Assembly (NCBI RefSeq): GCF_024451105.1
Contig: NZ_JANGEY010000003.1
Location: 310,001 to 374,000 of the forward strand
Reading direction: 5' to 3'
Source of the DNA: Stutzerimonas stutzeri
GTDB taxonomy: Bacteria > Pseudomonadota > Gammaproteobacteria > Pseudomonadales > Pseudomonadaceae
DNA length: 64,000 nucleotides
Both the position numbers and the translations under genes were made by a program. The notes beneath the pieces were generated by a model, which worked only from the letters and a program-made list of their open reading frames with translations, was not told where the DNA came from and did not search any database. Of this stretch, positions 15,724-24,659 are shown piece by piece; position 1 is the first letter of the stretch, and each line of letters starts with the position of its first letter.

Positions 15724-16653
15724 TCAGGTCACTACGGTGAGGAAGGTTTCGTGCAGCTTGCGCTGCGGGTAGTCGAGACCCTGGCCGAAATTGTCGAAGG
15801 TCCAGGTGATCGGCTCGTAGTCCGGATACGGCTGGTAGCCGCCCATGAAGGTCTCGAAGCGGTTGCCGGAGGGATCCCAGGCGTAGATGGTGCAGCCGCG
15901 GGTGACGCCGTGGCGGGTCGGCCCGATGTCGACGTTGACCGCGTTCATCGACATGATGTCGCCGGCGCGCAGCACCTGCTCCCAGCTCTCCATCAGGAAC
16001 GAGCAGTGGTGCAGCTTGCCCGGCTCGGGGTATTCGGCGAAGGCGATGTCGTGGACCTTGTGCGAGCAGGACAGCCAGATCGCCGCGTTGCCCTGGCCAT
16101 CGGGGGTGAGCACCCGCTCGACCAGGTAGAAGCCCAGCACCTCGGTGAAGATCTTCTGCACTTCGGCGACGTTCGGCCCGTACAGCAGGGTGTGGTCGAG
16201 GCGCACCGGGCCGATGCCGTGCTCGCGCGCCTGGGTCCAGGGTGCCGGGTTGACCAGGCCGGCGCCGTTGCCGATGGAGGTCTTCTCGGCGTACAGCTCG
16301 ATCAGGTGGCCGGAGGGCAGCTCGAAGCGCACGCGCTCGCCGGTTTCCAGCAGATCGCCTGCCGGGATGCGGGTGGTGGTCAGGCCGTAGGCCTGCAGGT
16401 CGGCGTCGAGCTGCTCGAGGGTGGCCTTGTCGAGCACCTTGAAACCGAAGAAGTCGATCCCGGCGCTGTCGGCCTCGCGGATCACGTAGCTGTGGTGGTC
16501 GCGCTCGTCCCAGCACTTGAAGTAGACGCGACCCTGCGCGTCGCGGCCGGTTTCCACCAGGCCCAGCACGTCGCGGTAGAAGTGGACGCTTTCCTCGAGA
16601 TTCAGCACGCGCACCTGGGCATGGCCCGGTCGCAGCACACCTGTCATCGCCAT
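15724..16653 (-). CDS. dmpB: Catechol 2,3-dioxygenase
   Basis: 309 residues, an extradiol dioxygenase of the VOC superfamily, two-domain XylE/DmpB type. It cleaves catechol to 2-hydroxymuconic semialdehyde. The Fe(II) ligands His154, His216 and Glu267 align with His153, His214 and Glu265 of XylE, and the C-terminal signature runs from RGCTIYAWDPSGNRFETF. Here it is the first gene after the sigma-54 promoter, ahead of the hydroxylase genes; in the classical dmp operon it follows them. No reactivating ferredoxin (dmpQ/xylT) is adjacent. Confidence 0.95.
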   Translation of the reverse strand: MAMTGVLRPGHAQVRVLNLEESVHFYRDVLGLVETGRDAQGRVYFKCWDERDHHSYVIREADSAGIDFFGFKVLDKATLEQLDADLQAYGLTTTRIPAGDLLETGERVRFELPSGHLIELYAEKTSIGNGAGLVNPAPWTQAREHGIGPVRLDHTLLYGPNVAEVQKIFTEVLGFYLVERVLTPDGQGNAAIWLSCSHKVHDIAFAEYPEPGKLHHCSFLMESWEQVLRAGDIMSMNAVNVDIGPTRHGVTRGCTIYAWDPSGNRFETFMGGYQPYPDYEPITWTFDNFGQGLDYPQRKLHETFLTVVT

Positions 16654-16749
16654 TTGTTGTCTCCGTTATTTGGCTTGATGCGGTTGGGTTGCCTGTCCGG
16701 TTCATGTGGCAGTCCGGGCGGGCGGTCTTGCTATCGACGCCAGAGACAT

Positions 16750-16765
16750 TGCAGGGGCGATGCCA
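16750..16765 (-). promoter_or_regulatory. Sigma-54 (-24/-12) promoter of the dmpB-KLMNOP operon
   Basis: TGGCATCGCCCCTGCA on the minus strand has the invariant GG and GC exactly ten bases apart, matching the TGGCAC-N5-TTGC consensus in 4 of 6 and 3 of 4 defined positions. The predicted transcript starts about 12 bases downstream, leaving a leader of roughly 85 bases before dmpB. dmpR, an activator with a GAFTGA loop, is encoded upstream. Confidence 0.8.
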
Positions 16766-16772
16766 GCTTTTT

Positions 16773-16785
16773 TAAGTGATTGATT
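16773..16785 (-). promoter_or_regulatory. IHF consensus site
   Basis: AATCAATCACTTA fits the WATCAA-N4-TTR consensus perfectly. It lies directly upstream of the -24 element, where IHF-assisted looping between activator sites and the promoter is expected for DmpR/XylR systems. Confidence 0.7.
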
Positions 16786-16839
16786 TGAAAGGATTTGACT
16801 GCGAATCCGGGGGTCCGGAGCGAACGGCTGGCCTGACGC

Positions 16840-16871
16840 TTTTGTCCTGCGGGCCGTTTCGCCTGACAAAA
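16840..16871 (-). promoter_or_regulatory. Inverted repeat, candidate activator (DmpR) binding region
   Basis: The arms TTTTGTC and GACAAAA are separated by 18 bases; beyond the seven perfect bases the inner halves also share a GCG. It lies about 100-130 bases upstream of the predicted start. It does not match the TTGATCAATTGATCAA-type UAS of pVI150, so assignment to DmpR is an inference from position. Confidence 0.4.
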
Positions 16872-17074
16872 ACGTAAAGGTGCAGCGCACAAAAGAACGG
16901 GCGGCAGCACGCGGTTGATGGGGCGTGGAGAGCGCAAAGAAGCGGAGTGCGTGGAGCAGATGCGAACCGGATGCTGGCAGGCCGGCAGTCGATCCCGAGA
17001 AAGGCCGCCGGCCGCGGGTTCCGGACGCCTGTACCGGGCCGGGGCGGCGTGCGCTGTACGTTTTGGTCACCCCG

Positions 17075-17131
17075 GTAGGGGCGAATTCATTCGCCAGCGT
17101 GGCCCTGTCAGGCGAATGAATTCGCCCCTAC
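17075..17131. repeat. Long palindromic intergenic repeat, copy B
   Basis: 21-bp inverted arms around a 15-base spacer. The spacer is the reverse complement of that in copy A with two differences and one deletion, so the element is inserted in opposite orientation. Confidence 0.85.
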
Positions 17132-17218
17132 AGGGATGACCCACCGTGGGCGGGCGCTGGCCGCGCCTGCCACCCTGTAGTAGCTTCGGTTGCCAACCAT
17201 TTCCCAGGGAGGACCGTC

Positions 17219-17629
17219 ATGGCCAGCAAAGAAGAAATCGCCGCATTCATCGCCAGCGAGTTCCCGCAGACCAAGTGCATGGTAGAGGCGGTCGGCAACG
17301 GCGGCGCCACGGTCTGGCACCCGGTCGGGCATGACGAGCTGCGCCCCGGTGGCACGGTGTCCGGGCCGGTGCTGATGAGCATCGCCGACGTCGCCCTGTA
17401 CGTGGCGATCCTCGGCGAGATCGGCATGGTGCCGATGGCGGTGACCACCAGCCTGACCGCCAACTTCCTGCGCAAGCCGTCGGGCGAGAAGAACATCGTC
17501 GGCGTGTGCAAGCTGATCAAGGTCGGCAAAATGCTGGTGGTCGGCGAGGTCTCCCTGTATTCGGAAGGTTCGGAGGACGCGGTGGCGCACGTGGTCGGCA
17601 CCTATGCGCTGCCGCCGCGCCGGGCGTGA
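17219..17629 (+). CDS. PaaI-family hotdog thioesterase
   Basis: 136 residues with the PaaI layout: RPGGTVSGPVLMSIADVALYVAIL near 41-64 with the substrate-site Gly and Asp, then the TTSLTANFLRKP strand. These enzymes hydrolyse aryl- or acyl-CoA esters, often as a salvage step. GGAGGA lies just before the ATG. It converges on dmpR with a bidirectional hairpin between them. Specificity cannot be told from sequence. Confidence 0.8.
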   Translation: MASKEEIAAFIASEFPQTKCMVEAVGNGGATVWHPVGHDELRPGGTVSGPVLMSIADVALYVAILGEIGMVPMAVTTSLTANFLRKPSGEKNIVGVCKLIKVGKMLVVGEVSLYSEGSEDAVAHVVGTYALPPRRA

Positions 17630-17636
17630 TGGTCCG

Positions 17637-17662
17637 GCGCCTTCCCGGGGCCGGGAAGGCGC
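17637..17662. terminator. Bidirectional hairpin between the thioesterase gene and dmpR
   Basis: A perfect 12-bp GC-rich stem (gcgccttcccgg) with a 2-base loop centred between convergent stops. No T tract on either side. Confidence 0.6.
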
Positions 17663-17674
17663 GCCCTGCTCCTG

Positions 17675-19375
17675 TCAGCCGCCGGCCTCCTGCGTGCAGG
17701 CCCCGGCTTCGCCGTTGGCCTGCTTGAGCCGGTAGGCCAGTTGCCGGCGGGTGATGCCGAGCAGCCGCGCGGCGTGGGTCAGGTTGCCGTTGGAGCGGCG
17801 CACCGCCAGTTCGAGCAGGCGGTGCTCGTGGGCCTGCAGGTCGAAGTGCTCGTCCAGCAGGCTCTCGTAGAGCTGCTCGCGGCGCAGCTCCTCGGCGTTG
17901 CCGACCTGGCCCCGGCCATCGACGGGAACCCCCTGCGGCGCCGCCGGCGCGCTGCCGGCGAACAGGTGCTCCAGCTCGATCTGCCCGCCGCTGGGGGCCA
18001 GCAGCACGGCGCGCTCGACCAGGTTCTCCAACTCGCGCACGTTGCCCGGCCAGTCGTAGGCCATCAGCGCCTGCATGGCGCGATCGGTGAGGCCGAGCAG
18101 GGTCTTGTGGTAGGCCGGCGCGTACTTCTCCAACAGCGCATTGACCAGGATCGGGATGTCCGGCTTGCGCTCGCGCAGCGGCGGAATTGCCACCGGGTAG
18201 GTGGCCAGACGGTAGTAGAGGTCGGCGCGGAAGCGCCCCTCGGTGATGGCCTTCTGCAGGTCGACGTTGGTGGCTGCGACCAGGCGCACGTTGACCTTGC
18301 GGCTCCTGTCGTCGCCGAGGCGCTCCACCTCGCCGGTCTGCAGCACGCGCAGCAGTTTCACTTGGGCGGAAGGTGACAGATCGCCCAGCTCGTCGAGGAA
18401 CAGGGTGCCGCCGTCGGCGCGCTCGAAGCGCCCGGGGCGCGACTGCTGGGCGCCGGTGAAGGCGCCCTTCTGCACGCCGAACAGCTCGGACTCGATCAGG
18501 TCGTTGGGAATCGCCGCGCAGTTGACCGCCACGAACGGCTGGTCGGCGCGGTCGCTGTTCTCGTGCAGCCACTGGGCGAAGACTTCCTTGCCGACCCCGG
18601 TCTCGCCGAGCAGCAGCACGGTGATCGGGCTTCTGGCCGCCTTGCTCAGCAGGTCGAAGGCGGTGCGGAACGCCGGTGAGCCGCCGACCAGCTTGCCGCT
18701 CGGCAACTGCTCGCGCTGGCGGCCGCGCAGTTGCCAGAGTTCCTGAGCCAGCTCCTGGTAGACGGTGTCCGCCTCCGCCGGGCGGCAGTATTCCAGGTAG
18801 GCGTCGTCGCCCCAGGCCTCCACCGGCTTGCCGACCATCATGCACTGGTGGTCGCCGCGGCAGGTGCACTGGGTCTCGCGGAACACGATGAAACGGCGGA
18901 AGAAGCGCGTCACGTAGCCCGAGGCATAGCCGGACAGCGTCCAGCAGGCGGTGTCCTCGCCAATGCCGTACTGCTGCAGGTGGGACTCGGCCTCCCAGGA
19001 ATTCTCGCAGACCACCTCGCCGAAGAAGGTGCCCTGCTCCCAGTCGATCTGCGCCTCGGTGATGGTCGACTTGACCAGGCCCTCGAAGGCGTGCAGCTCC
19101 GGGCCGATCTGGAACACGTCGTAGTTTTCGCCCGCGCCGAGCAGCTTGGAGGCGCGCTCGGCATCCTCCTGGCCGGCGGCGAAGCCCATGCGGAACAGCA
19201 GGCCGTGGGCGCGCTTGGCGCCGAGCGAGTCGATCAGCTCGCGGCGCAGGGCGCCGAGCGCCTTGGCGTGGAGCAGCAGCATGCGGCTCTCGTCCAGCCA
19301 GATCTGCCCGGCGTCGATGTTGAAGCGCAGCCGCGAGCGCAGGTTGAAGCGCTCGAGCGAGCGTTGTACTGCCAT
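17675..19375 (-). CDS. dmpR: Phenol-responsive sigma-54 activator (DmpR/MopR type)
   Basis: 566 residues: XylR_N/V4R sensor (1-210), AAA+ domain with GETGVGKE Walker A and the sigma-54-contacting GAFTGA loop, and a C-terminal Fis-type HTH (NLTHAARLLGITRRQLAYRL). The zinc ligands of MopR are conserved with identical spacing as Cys144, Glu167, Cys170 and Cys178, and His95 corresponds to the phenol-binding His106 of MopR. It therefore probably senses phenol directly and activates the promoter at 16.75 kb. It is transcribed in the same direction as the operon it controls, from upstream, with a thioesterase gene between. Confidence 0.93.
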   Translation of the reverse strand: MAVQRSLERFNLRSRLRFNIDAGQIWLDESRMLLLHAKALGALRRELIDSLGAKRAHGLLFRMGFAAGQEDAERASKLLGAGENYDVFQIGPELHAFEGLVKSTITEAQIDWEQGTFFGEVVCENSWEAESHLQQYGIGEDTACWTLSGYASGYVTRFFRRFIVFRETQCTCRGDHQCMMVGKPVEAWGDDAYLEYCRPAEADTVYQELAQELWQLRGRQREQLPSGKLVGGSPAFRTAFDLLSKAARSPITVLLLGETGVGKEVFAQWLHENSDRADQPFVAVNCAAIPNDLIESELFGVQKGAFTGAQQSRPGRFERADGGTLFLDELGDLSPSAQVKLLRVLQTGEVERLGDDRSRKVNVRLVAATNVDLQKAITEGRFRADLYYRLATYPVAIPPLRERKPDIPILVNALLEKYAPAYHKTLLGLTDRAMQALMAYDWPGNVRELENLVERAVLLAPSGGQIELEHLFAGSAPAAPQGVPVDGRGQVGNAEELRREQLYESLLDEHFDLQAHEHRLLELAVRRSNGNLTHAARLLGITRRQLAYRLKQANGEAGACTQEAGG

Positions 19376-19534
19376 GTCGATTGTCCCCCGACCGGCTCGC
19401 GAACGGGCAAGGCGTGGACCGGCAGTCCCCTGCCCGGCTCTTGGCCGGCTTTGTCTTGATGATCCCGTCCGGAAAAGGGACAGGCGGCCGACAACTTAAG
19501 TCATCGGCCGCCCGGATGCCACTGTCGACCCGCC

Positions 19535-19595
19535 CTGCAGGGGCGAATTCATTCGCCTTGACGCGGCATTTTGGCGAATGAATTCGCCGCTACAG
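19535..19595. repeat. Long palindromic intergenic repeat, copy C
   Basis: 23-bp inverted arms (two mismatches, CTGCAGGGGC against GCCGCTACAG at the ends) and a 15-base spacer unrelated to those of copies A and B. It lies between the MMPL gene end and the dmpR start. Confidence 0.8.
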
Positions 19596-19622
19596 GCACT
19601 TTGCAGTGACCGGCGCCGCGGC

Positions 19623-22022
19623 TCAGGCAGCCTGCGCCTGGCGGGGTTGAAGCAGGAAGTGCGCCAGCGCCGGCAGCAGGAACAGCGCGCCGAGCATGTT
19701 CCAGACGAACATGAAGGCCAGCAGGATGCCCATGTCGGCCTGGAACTTGATCGGCGACCAGGCCCAGGTGGCCACCGCCAGGCCCAGGGTGATGCCGGTC
19801 AGCACCACCACCTTGCCGGTGGAGACCAGCGCCCGGTAGTAGGCCTCGGACAGGCTCATGCCCTCGCGCAGGCGCGTCAGGGTCACGCTGAGGATGTACA
19901 GCGCGTAGTCCACGCCGATACCGACGCCGAGGGCGATCACCGGCAGGGTGGCGACCTTGACGCCGATGTTCAGCCAGACCATCAACGCCTGGCAGAGCAG
20001 CGAGGTGATCATCAGCGGCACCACCGCGCAGACCACCGCCTGCCAGGAGCGGAAGGTGAGGTAGGCGAGAACGATCACCGCGGCGTACACCAGGATCAGC
20101 ATGTCGCGGTTGGCCTTCTCCACCACGATGTTGGTGGCCGCCTCGATGCCGGCGTTGCCGGCGGCATTCAGGAAGCGGATCTCCGCACTGCCGTACTGGG
20201 CGTCGAAGCGCTCCACGGTGCCGACCACGCTGGCCAGGGTGTCGGCCTTGTGGTCCTTGAGGTAGGCGTAGATGGTCAGCAGGTCGCAGTTCTGGTTGAA
20301 CATCTCGCGCGGCGCGCGGGTGATGATGGCGTTGAGCATGTCCTGCGAGCGCGGCATCTCGAACCACTTGAGGCTGCCCTCGTTCATCCCGGCGTTGGCC
20401 ACCTTGGCCAGCCCGGCCAGCGAACTGGTGCCCTCCACCCCCGGCAGCTGCTGCAGCTCGCGCTCCAGGGCGTCCACCGCACGCAGGGTGCTGTAGTGGG
20501 CGCAGGCGTACTGCGGGGTCTTGACCATGACGATGAACACGTCGCTGCTGGCCGCGTAGTTGGCGCCCATGAAGGCGTTGTCGAGGTTGTAGCGCGAGTC
20601 GGCGCGCAGTTCCGGCGCGCCCGGGTCGGTGTCGCCGACGCGCAGCTGGGAGCCCACGGTGAGGCCGAGCACGGCCAGGCCGGCGCCGACCAGCAAGCCG
20701 ATGCTGGCCCACTTGCGCTGGGTGAACAGGTCGAGGAACGCCCAGAACGGATGGCGCCGGTGGCCGGAGTCGGCCGCCTCCAGCTGCTCGATGCGCTGGC
20801 TGCGCGCGGCGGCGGAAGCGCTGACGCCGAGGTAGGAGAGCAGGATCGGCAGGAGGATCAGGTTGGTGACGATCAGCGTCGCCACGCCGAGGCTGGCAGT
20901 TACCGCCAGGTCCTGGATCACCGGGATGTCGATCACCATCAGCACGGCGAAGCCGATGGCGTCGGTGATCAGCGCGACCATGCCGGTGACGAACAGGCGA
21001 CGGAAGGTGAAGCGCGCCGCCACCAGCTTGTGGGTGCCACGGCCGATCGCCTGCATGATGCCGTTCATCTTCTGCGCGCCGTGGCTCATGCCGATGGCGA
21101 ACACCACGAAGGGCACCAGGATCGAGTACGGGTCCAGCTCGTAGCCGAGGGTCGGCAGCAGGCCGAACAGCCAGATCACCGCGACCAGCGAGCAGAGCAT
21201 CACCAGCAGGGTGCTGCGCAGGCAGCGGGTGTACCAGTACAGCAGGGTGGTGCAGATGGCGATGGCCGCGGCGAAGAACACCAGCACCTGCTGCAGGCCG
21301 TCGATCAGGTCACCGACCACCTTGGCGAAGCCGGTGACGTGGATGTCGATCTGCTCCGACTGGTACTTGGCGCGCAGTGCCTCGATGCGCTGCGACAGCG
21401 CGTGGTAGTCGATGCGCTCGCCGGTCTCGGCGATGCGCTCCTGCAGCGGCACCAGGATGATGCTGGAGCGGTAGTTCTCCGCGACCAGTTGGCCGATCTC
21501 GCCGGAGCGCTCGACGTTGATGCGCACCTGCTCGAGGCTCTGCGCCGAGCCGTCGTAGTCGTCGGGGATCACCGGGCCGCCGTCCAGGCCGTCCTCGGTG
21601 ACGCCGGTCCAGCGCACCGCCGGCGCCCACAGCGATTTCATGTACGGGCGGTCGACGCCGGGCAGCAGGAACAGCTCGTCGCTGAGCTGGCGCACGGTGT
21701 CGAGGTACTCGGCGTCGAAGATGTCGCCCTCCTTCGCCGCCACCGCGATGCGCAGGCTGTTGCCGCCGCCGGCCAACTGCTTGCGGTTGTCGAAGAAGTT
21801 GACGATGTACGGATGGCTGGTGGGGATCATCTTGTCGAACGCCGCGTTGAGCGACAGTCCGAGCGCCTGGTAGCCGAGCACCAGGGTGGTGAGCAGGCAG
21901 AGCAGCAGCACCGCGGGGCGGTTGTTGAACAGCAGCCGTTCGAGCAGCGAACCGGAGCGGCGGTCGAACGCCTGCACGTCGCGGATCACCGCTTCGTGGC
22001 CAATGGACTGGACGTGGCTCAT
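19623..22022 (-). CDS. RND/MMPL-superfamily transporter
   Basis: 799 residues. Two sets of transmembrane helices, each led by a large extracytoplasmic loop; the SSD-like helical bundles begin near 255 and near 640 (VKVATLPVIALGVGIGVDYALYI). This is the MMPL-type half-length RND permease, probably moving a hydrophobic compound across the inner membrane. It is last in a DUF1302-DUF1329-YCF48-MMPL operon found repeatedly in pseudomonads using hydrophobic aromatic or terpenoid substrates. ATG 22022 is one base from the preceding stop. Substrate unknown. Confidence 0.85.
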   Translation of the reverse strand: MSHVQSIGHEAVIRDVQAFDRRSGSLLERLLFNNRPAVLLLCLLTTLVLGYQALGLSLNAAFDKMIPTSHPYIVNFFDNRKQLAGGGNSLRIAVAAKEGDIFDAEYLDTVRQLSDELFLLPGVDRPYMKSLWAPAVRWTGVTEDGLDGGPVIPDDYDGSAQSLEQVRINVERSGEIGQLVAENYRSSIILVPLQERIAETGERIDYHALSQRIEALRAKYQSEQIDIHVTGFAKVVGDLIDGLQQVLVFFAAAIAICTTLLYWYTRCLRSTLLVMLCSLVAVIWLFGLLPTLGYELDPYSILVPFVVFAIGMSHGAQKMNGIMQAIGRGTHKLVAARFTFRRLFVTGMVALITDAIGFAVLMVIDIPVIQDLAVTASLGVATLIVTNLILLPILLSYLGVSASAAARSQRIEQLEAADSGHRRHPFWAFLDLFTQRKWASIGLLVGAGLAVLGLTVGSQLRVGDTDPGAPELRADSRYNLDNAFMGANYAASSDVFIVMVKTPQYACAHYSTLRAVDALERELQQLPGVEGTSSLAGLAKVANAGMNEGSLKWFEMPRSQDMLNAIITRAPREMFNQNCDLLTIYAYLKDHKADTLASVVGTVERFDAQYGSAEIRFLNAAGNAGIEAATNIVVEKANRDMLILVYAAVIVLAYLTFRSWQAVVCAVVPLMITSLLCQALMVWLNIGVKVATLPVIALGVGIGVDYALYILSVTLTRLREGMSLSEAYYRALVSTGKVVVLTGITLGLAVATWAWSPIKFQADMGILLAFMFVWNMLGALFLLPALAHFLLQPRQAQAA

Positions 22023-22023
22023 C

Positions 22024-23139
22024 TCATTTGACTCCCGCAACAATGGCATCCGGCTCGACGCGGCTCAGCCCGCGCGCGCTGGAAATGATCAGGGCGCCGT
22101 CGGCCGCCTCGGCGATGCCGGTCAGGCCGGTGCCCGGCTGCAGCGCCAGGGCATTGAAGTTGCGGCCATCGTCGGTGCTGCGCAGCAGGCGGCCGCTTTC
22201 GTCGGCGAGCAGCAGCGAGCCGTCGCGCAGCCGGTGACCGGCGCTGACGGTGACCGGCTGGCCGAGCTCCACCTGCTGCCAGCTGGCGCCGCCATCGGCG
22301 CTGCGCCAGGCGTTGCCGCGCAGGCCGTAGGCCAGCAGCGCCTCGCCGCGCAGCTCGAGGGCGCCGAAGAAGGTGCCGGCGTAGGGGGTGGTGATTTCGG
22401 CGAAGCTGGCGCCGCTGTCGCCGGAGCGGAACAGTGCGCCCTGTTCGCCGGCGATCAGCAGCGAACGACCGTCGATCTGCAGCTGGTAGAGGTGCTTGCC
22501 GCGCGGGTTGGGGATGGCTCCGACCAGCGACTGCCAGCTCTTGCCGCCATCGACGGTCTTGAGGGCGATGCCGTAGGCGCCGACCACGTAGCCGCGCAGC
22601 TCGTCGCGAAAGCGCACGCCGAGGAACGGCTTGTCCGGGCCGTCGCTGACCAGGTATTCGGCGCTGCGCAGCGCCGCGGCGGCGCCCTCCTCGCCGGCTT
22701 CGGCACGGCGCCTGGCGTCGTCGCGGATCGCCAGCGCCGCCTGGCTGCCGTCGAGCTGACGCACCCAGGTCTCGCCGCCGTCGGCGCTGTGCAGGATCAC
22801 GCCGCTGTGGCCCACCGCCCAGCCGTGGCTGGCGGAGACGAAGTGCACGTCGGTCAGCGCCACGCTGACCGGTACGCTGGCGGCCTGGCGCCAGCTGCGC
22901 CCGGCGTCGTCGGAGAGCAGCACGGCGCCGCGCTCGCCGACCGCCACCAGGCGGTTGCCGGCGCGGGTCACCGCCAGTTGCAGGCTGTGCAGGGCGCGGG
23001 CGCTTTCCCGGGCGGGCAGGTCGAGCGGATCGGGCACCGTGGCCGCTGCGGCGGCCTGGGCAGTGCCGGTCAGGCAACTGAGGGAGAGAATGGCGGCGGC
23101 CAGGGCCGACCGCCGGCGGAGCGGATTGGGCGCTTGCAT
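22024..23139 (-). CDS. YCF48/BNR-repeat periplasmic protein
   Basis: 371 residues with a signal peptide (basic start, hydrophobic AALAAAILSLSCLTG, cleavage near AQA). It contains repeated beta-propeller motifs such as LSDDAGRSW, LHSADGGETW, LKTVDGGKSW, FRSGDSGASF, WRSADGGASW and LRSTDDGRNF, a photosynthesis-system-II-assembly (YCF48)-like propeller. It is probably a periplasmic partner of the adjacent MMPL permease. Confidence 0.83.
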   Translation of the reverse strand: MQAPNPLRRRSALAAAILSLSCLTGTAQAAAAATVPDPLDLPARESARALHSLQLAVTRAGNRLVAVGERGAVLLSDDAGRSWRQAASVPVSVALTDVHFVSASHGWAVGHSGVILHSADGGETWVRQLDGSQAALAIRDDARRRAEAGEEGAAAALRSAEYLVSDGPDKPFLGVRFRDELRGYVVGAYGIALKTVDGGKSWQSLVGAIPNPRGKHLYQLQIDGRSLLIAGEQGALFRSGDSGASFAEITTPYAGTFFGALELRGEALLAYGLRGNAWRSADGGASWQQVELGQPVTVSAGHRLRDGSLLLADESGRLLRSTDDGRNFNALALQPGTGLTGIAEAADGALIISSARGLSRVEPDAIVAGVK

Positions 23140-23273
23140 GGTGCGTACTCGAATCCGACCCCCTCCTCCGCTGCGCCGCCAAGCGGCCGCCTGCGGGGAG
23201 GGAGAGTCATGAGAGGGAACTCCGGCGCCGCGCCGCGGGCGACGGCGCCGGAACTGCTGGCGCAGCTGGAGCC

Positions 23274-24629
23274 TCAGCGCACGCCTTCGGCGGCGACCGC
23301 GTCACCGGTCCAGTGGGTCTCGGGCTTGCGCGCGACAACCTTGAAGGTGGCCTCGTTGAGCGACTGGGTGGTGCTCATGGTATTGGCCTGCAGGTTGAAG
23401 ATGTGCGCCGGCTTGAGTGCCAGCATCGGCGTCGACGGCAGCACGAACGGGGTGATCTGGGTGGTGCGCCACAGCTTGCCCTCGCTGTCGTAGCCGTCGA
23501 TCAGCAGGACCATCCAGGAGTCCTCGTCGAAGTAGTACTTGCGCTTGGGTACCGCGTGGCGCTTGCCGGCGGCCACGGTCGCCTCCACTTCCCAGACGCG
23601 GTGCAGTTCCCAGCGCACCTTGTCGGGGTTGAGGTGGTGCTTGGCGTAGGCCTCGTCCAGCGAGGCGGTGACCACCTCGTTGGCGTTGTAGGGCACGTAC
23701 ATCTCCTTCTTGCCGACCAGCTTCCAGTCGAAGCGGTCGATATGGCCCATCAGGCCCTGCACCTCGTCGAAGTAGTTGGCGCCGGAGGCGACGAAGTCCG
23801 GGGTGTCGTAGGCTACGGTCGGCGCGCGGCGCACGCGGCGCTGGCCGACCAGGTACTGCCAGGCCTGGCGCGACTGCTTGACGTCGATGCTGTCGCGGAA
23901 CACCAGCGACTCGCCGGCCTTGAACGGCGGGGCGATGGTGGCGAAGCGCTGCAGCCAGTACTCGCCGCTCCATTTGTCCGCACTGCCGTCCTTGTAGTAG
24001 TACGGGTACTGGTTGTACTGGTCGTTCATGGTCGCCAGGGTGCGCGAGCCATCGGCGGTCAGCACGATGTTCTTGAAGTTGGCCACCTCGGTGGACTCGT
24101 TCTCGACGCGCAGCAGATGGTTCCAGGCCACCTCGACGCCGGTCTTGGGAATCGGGAACGGGATGCCGCCGTAGCAGCCCTGCAGCGACTTGCCGTCGTC
24201 CTTGGTCTGGCAGTTGACGGCGTTCTTCGCGGTGTTGTCGTACACGTGCTGCGGCGCGGCAGCGGTGCGGTGGGTCGGATAGACGTCGATACGGAAGCTG
24301 TCCGGGTACTTCTTCAGCAGCGCCTGGGTGCCCTCGGACAGCTTGCCTTCGTACTGCGCCATGTTCTGCGCGGTGATCTGCAGCAGCGGCTTCTCGTCCG
24401 GGAAGGGCTTGACCGGAATGTCGCCGATCTTGGCGCCGGAAGTGGGGATGTCCTTGGCGCCGCTCCAGGCCGGGATGCTGCCGTCGGCGTTGCCGGCCAG
24501 CTCGCCGCCCAGCGGGTTGAGAGTCTTGCCCAGCGCGGCGGCCTCCTCGGGACTCACCGCGGCCTGCACGCCCTGTGCGCCCATCAGCACGGCAGCCAGC
24601 GCTGCCCACAAAGCCGTTTTCTTGTGCAT
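23274..24629 (-). CDS. DUF1329 family outer-membrane-associated protein
   Basis: 451 residues with a Sec signal (MHKKTALWAALAAVLMGAQG to VQA). DUF1329 is related to the LolA/LolB-like fold and is suggested to handle lipophilic molecules. Family stretches include LGKTLNPLGGELAGNADGSI, YNQYPYYY, RRVRRAPTVAYDTPDF and KYYFDEDSWMVLLID. It follows DUF1302 by 30 bases. Confidence 0.87.
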   Translation of the reverse strand: MHKKTALWAALAAVLMGAQGVQAAVSPEEAAALGKTLNPLGGELAGNADGSIPAWSGAKDIPTSGAKIGDIPVKPFPDEKPLLQITAQNMAQYEGKLSEGTQALLKKYPDSFRIDVYPTHRTAAAPQHVYDNTAKNAVNCQTKDDGKSLQGCYGGIPFPIPKTGVEVAWNHLLRVENESTEVANFKNIVLTADGSRTLATMNDQYNQYPYYYKDGSADKWSGEYWLQRFATIAPPFKAGESLVFRDSIDVKQSRQAWQYLVGQRRVRRAPTVAYDTPDFVASGANYFDEVQGLMGHIDRFDWKLVGKKEMYVPYNANEVVTASLDEAYAKHHLNPDKVRWELHRVWEVEATVAAGKRHAVPKRKYYFDEDSWMVLLIDGYDSEGKLWRTTQITPFVLPSTPMLALKPAHIFNLQANTMSTTQSLNEATFKVVARKPETHWTGDAVAAEGVR

Positions 24630-24659
24630 TTTTTATTCCTCGACTCGGGGGAGAAGAAC

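Larger units (their letters stand above)
16654..17218. other. Divergent control region between dmpB and the thioesterase gene
   Basis: A 565-base gene-free stretch. From left to right it contains the dmpB leader, the -24/-12 promoter (16750-16765), an IHF consensus (16773-16785), a long inverted repeat (16840-16871) suited to an activator site, and palindromic repeat copy B (17075-17131). No open frame with family features was seen. Confidence 0.7.
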
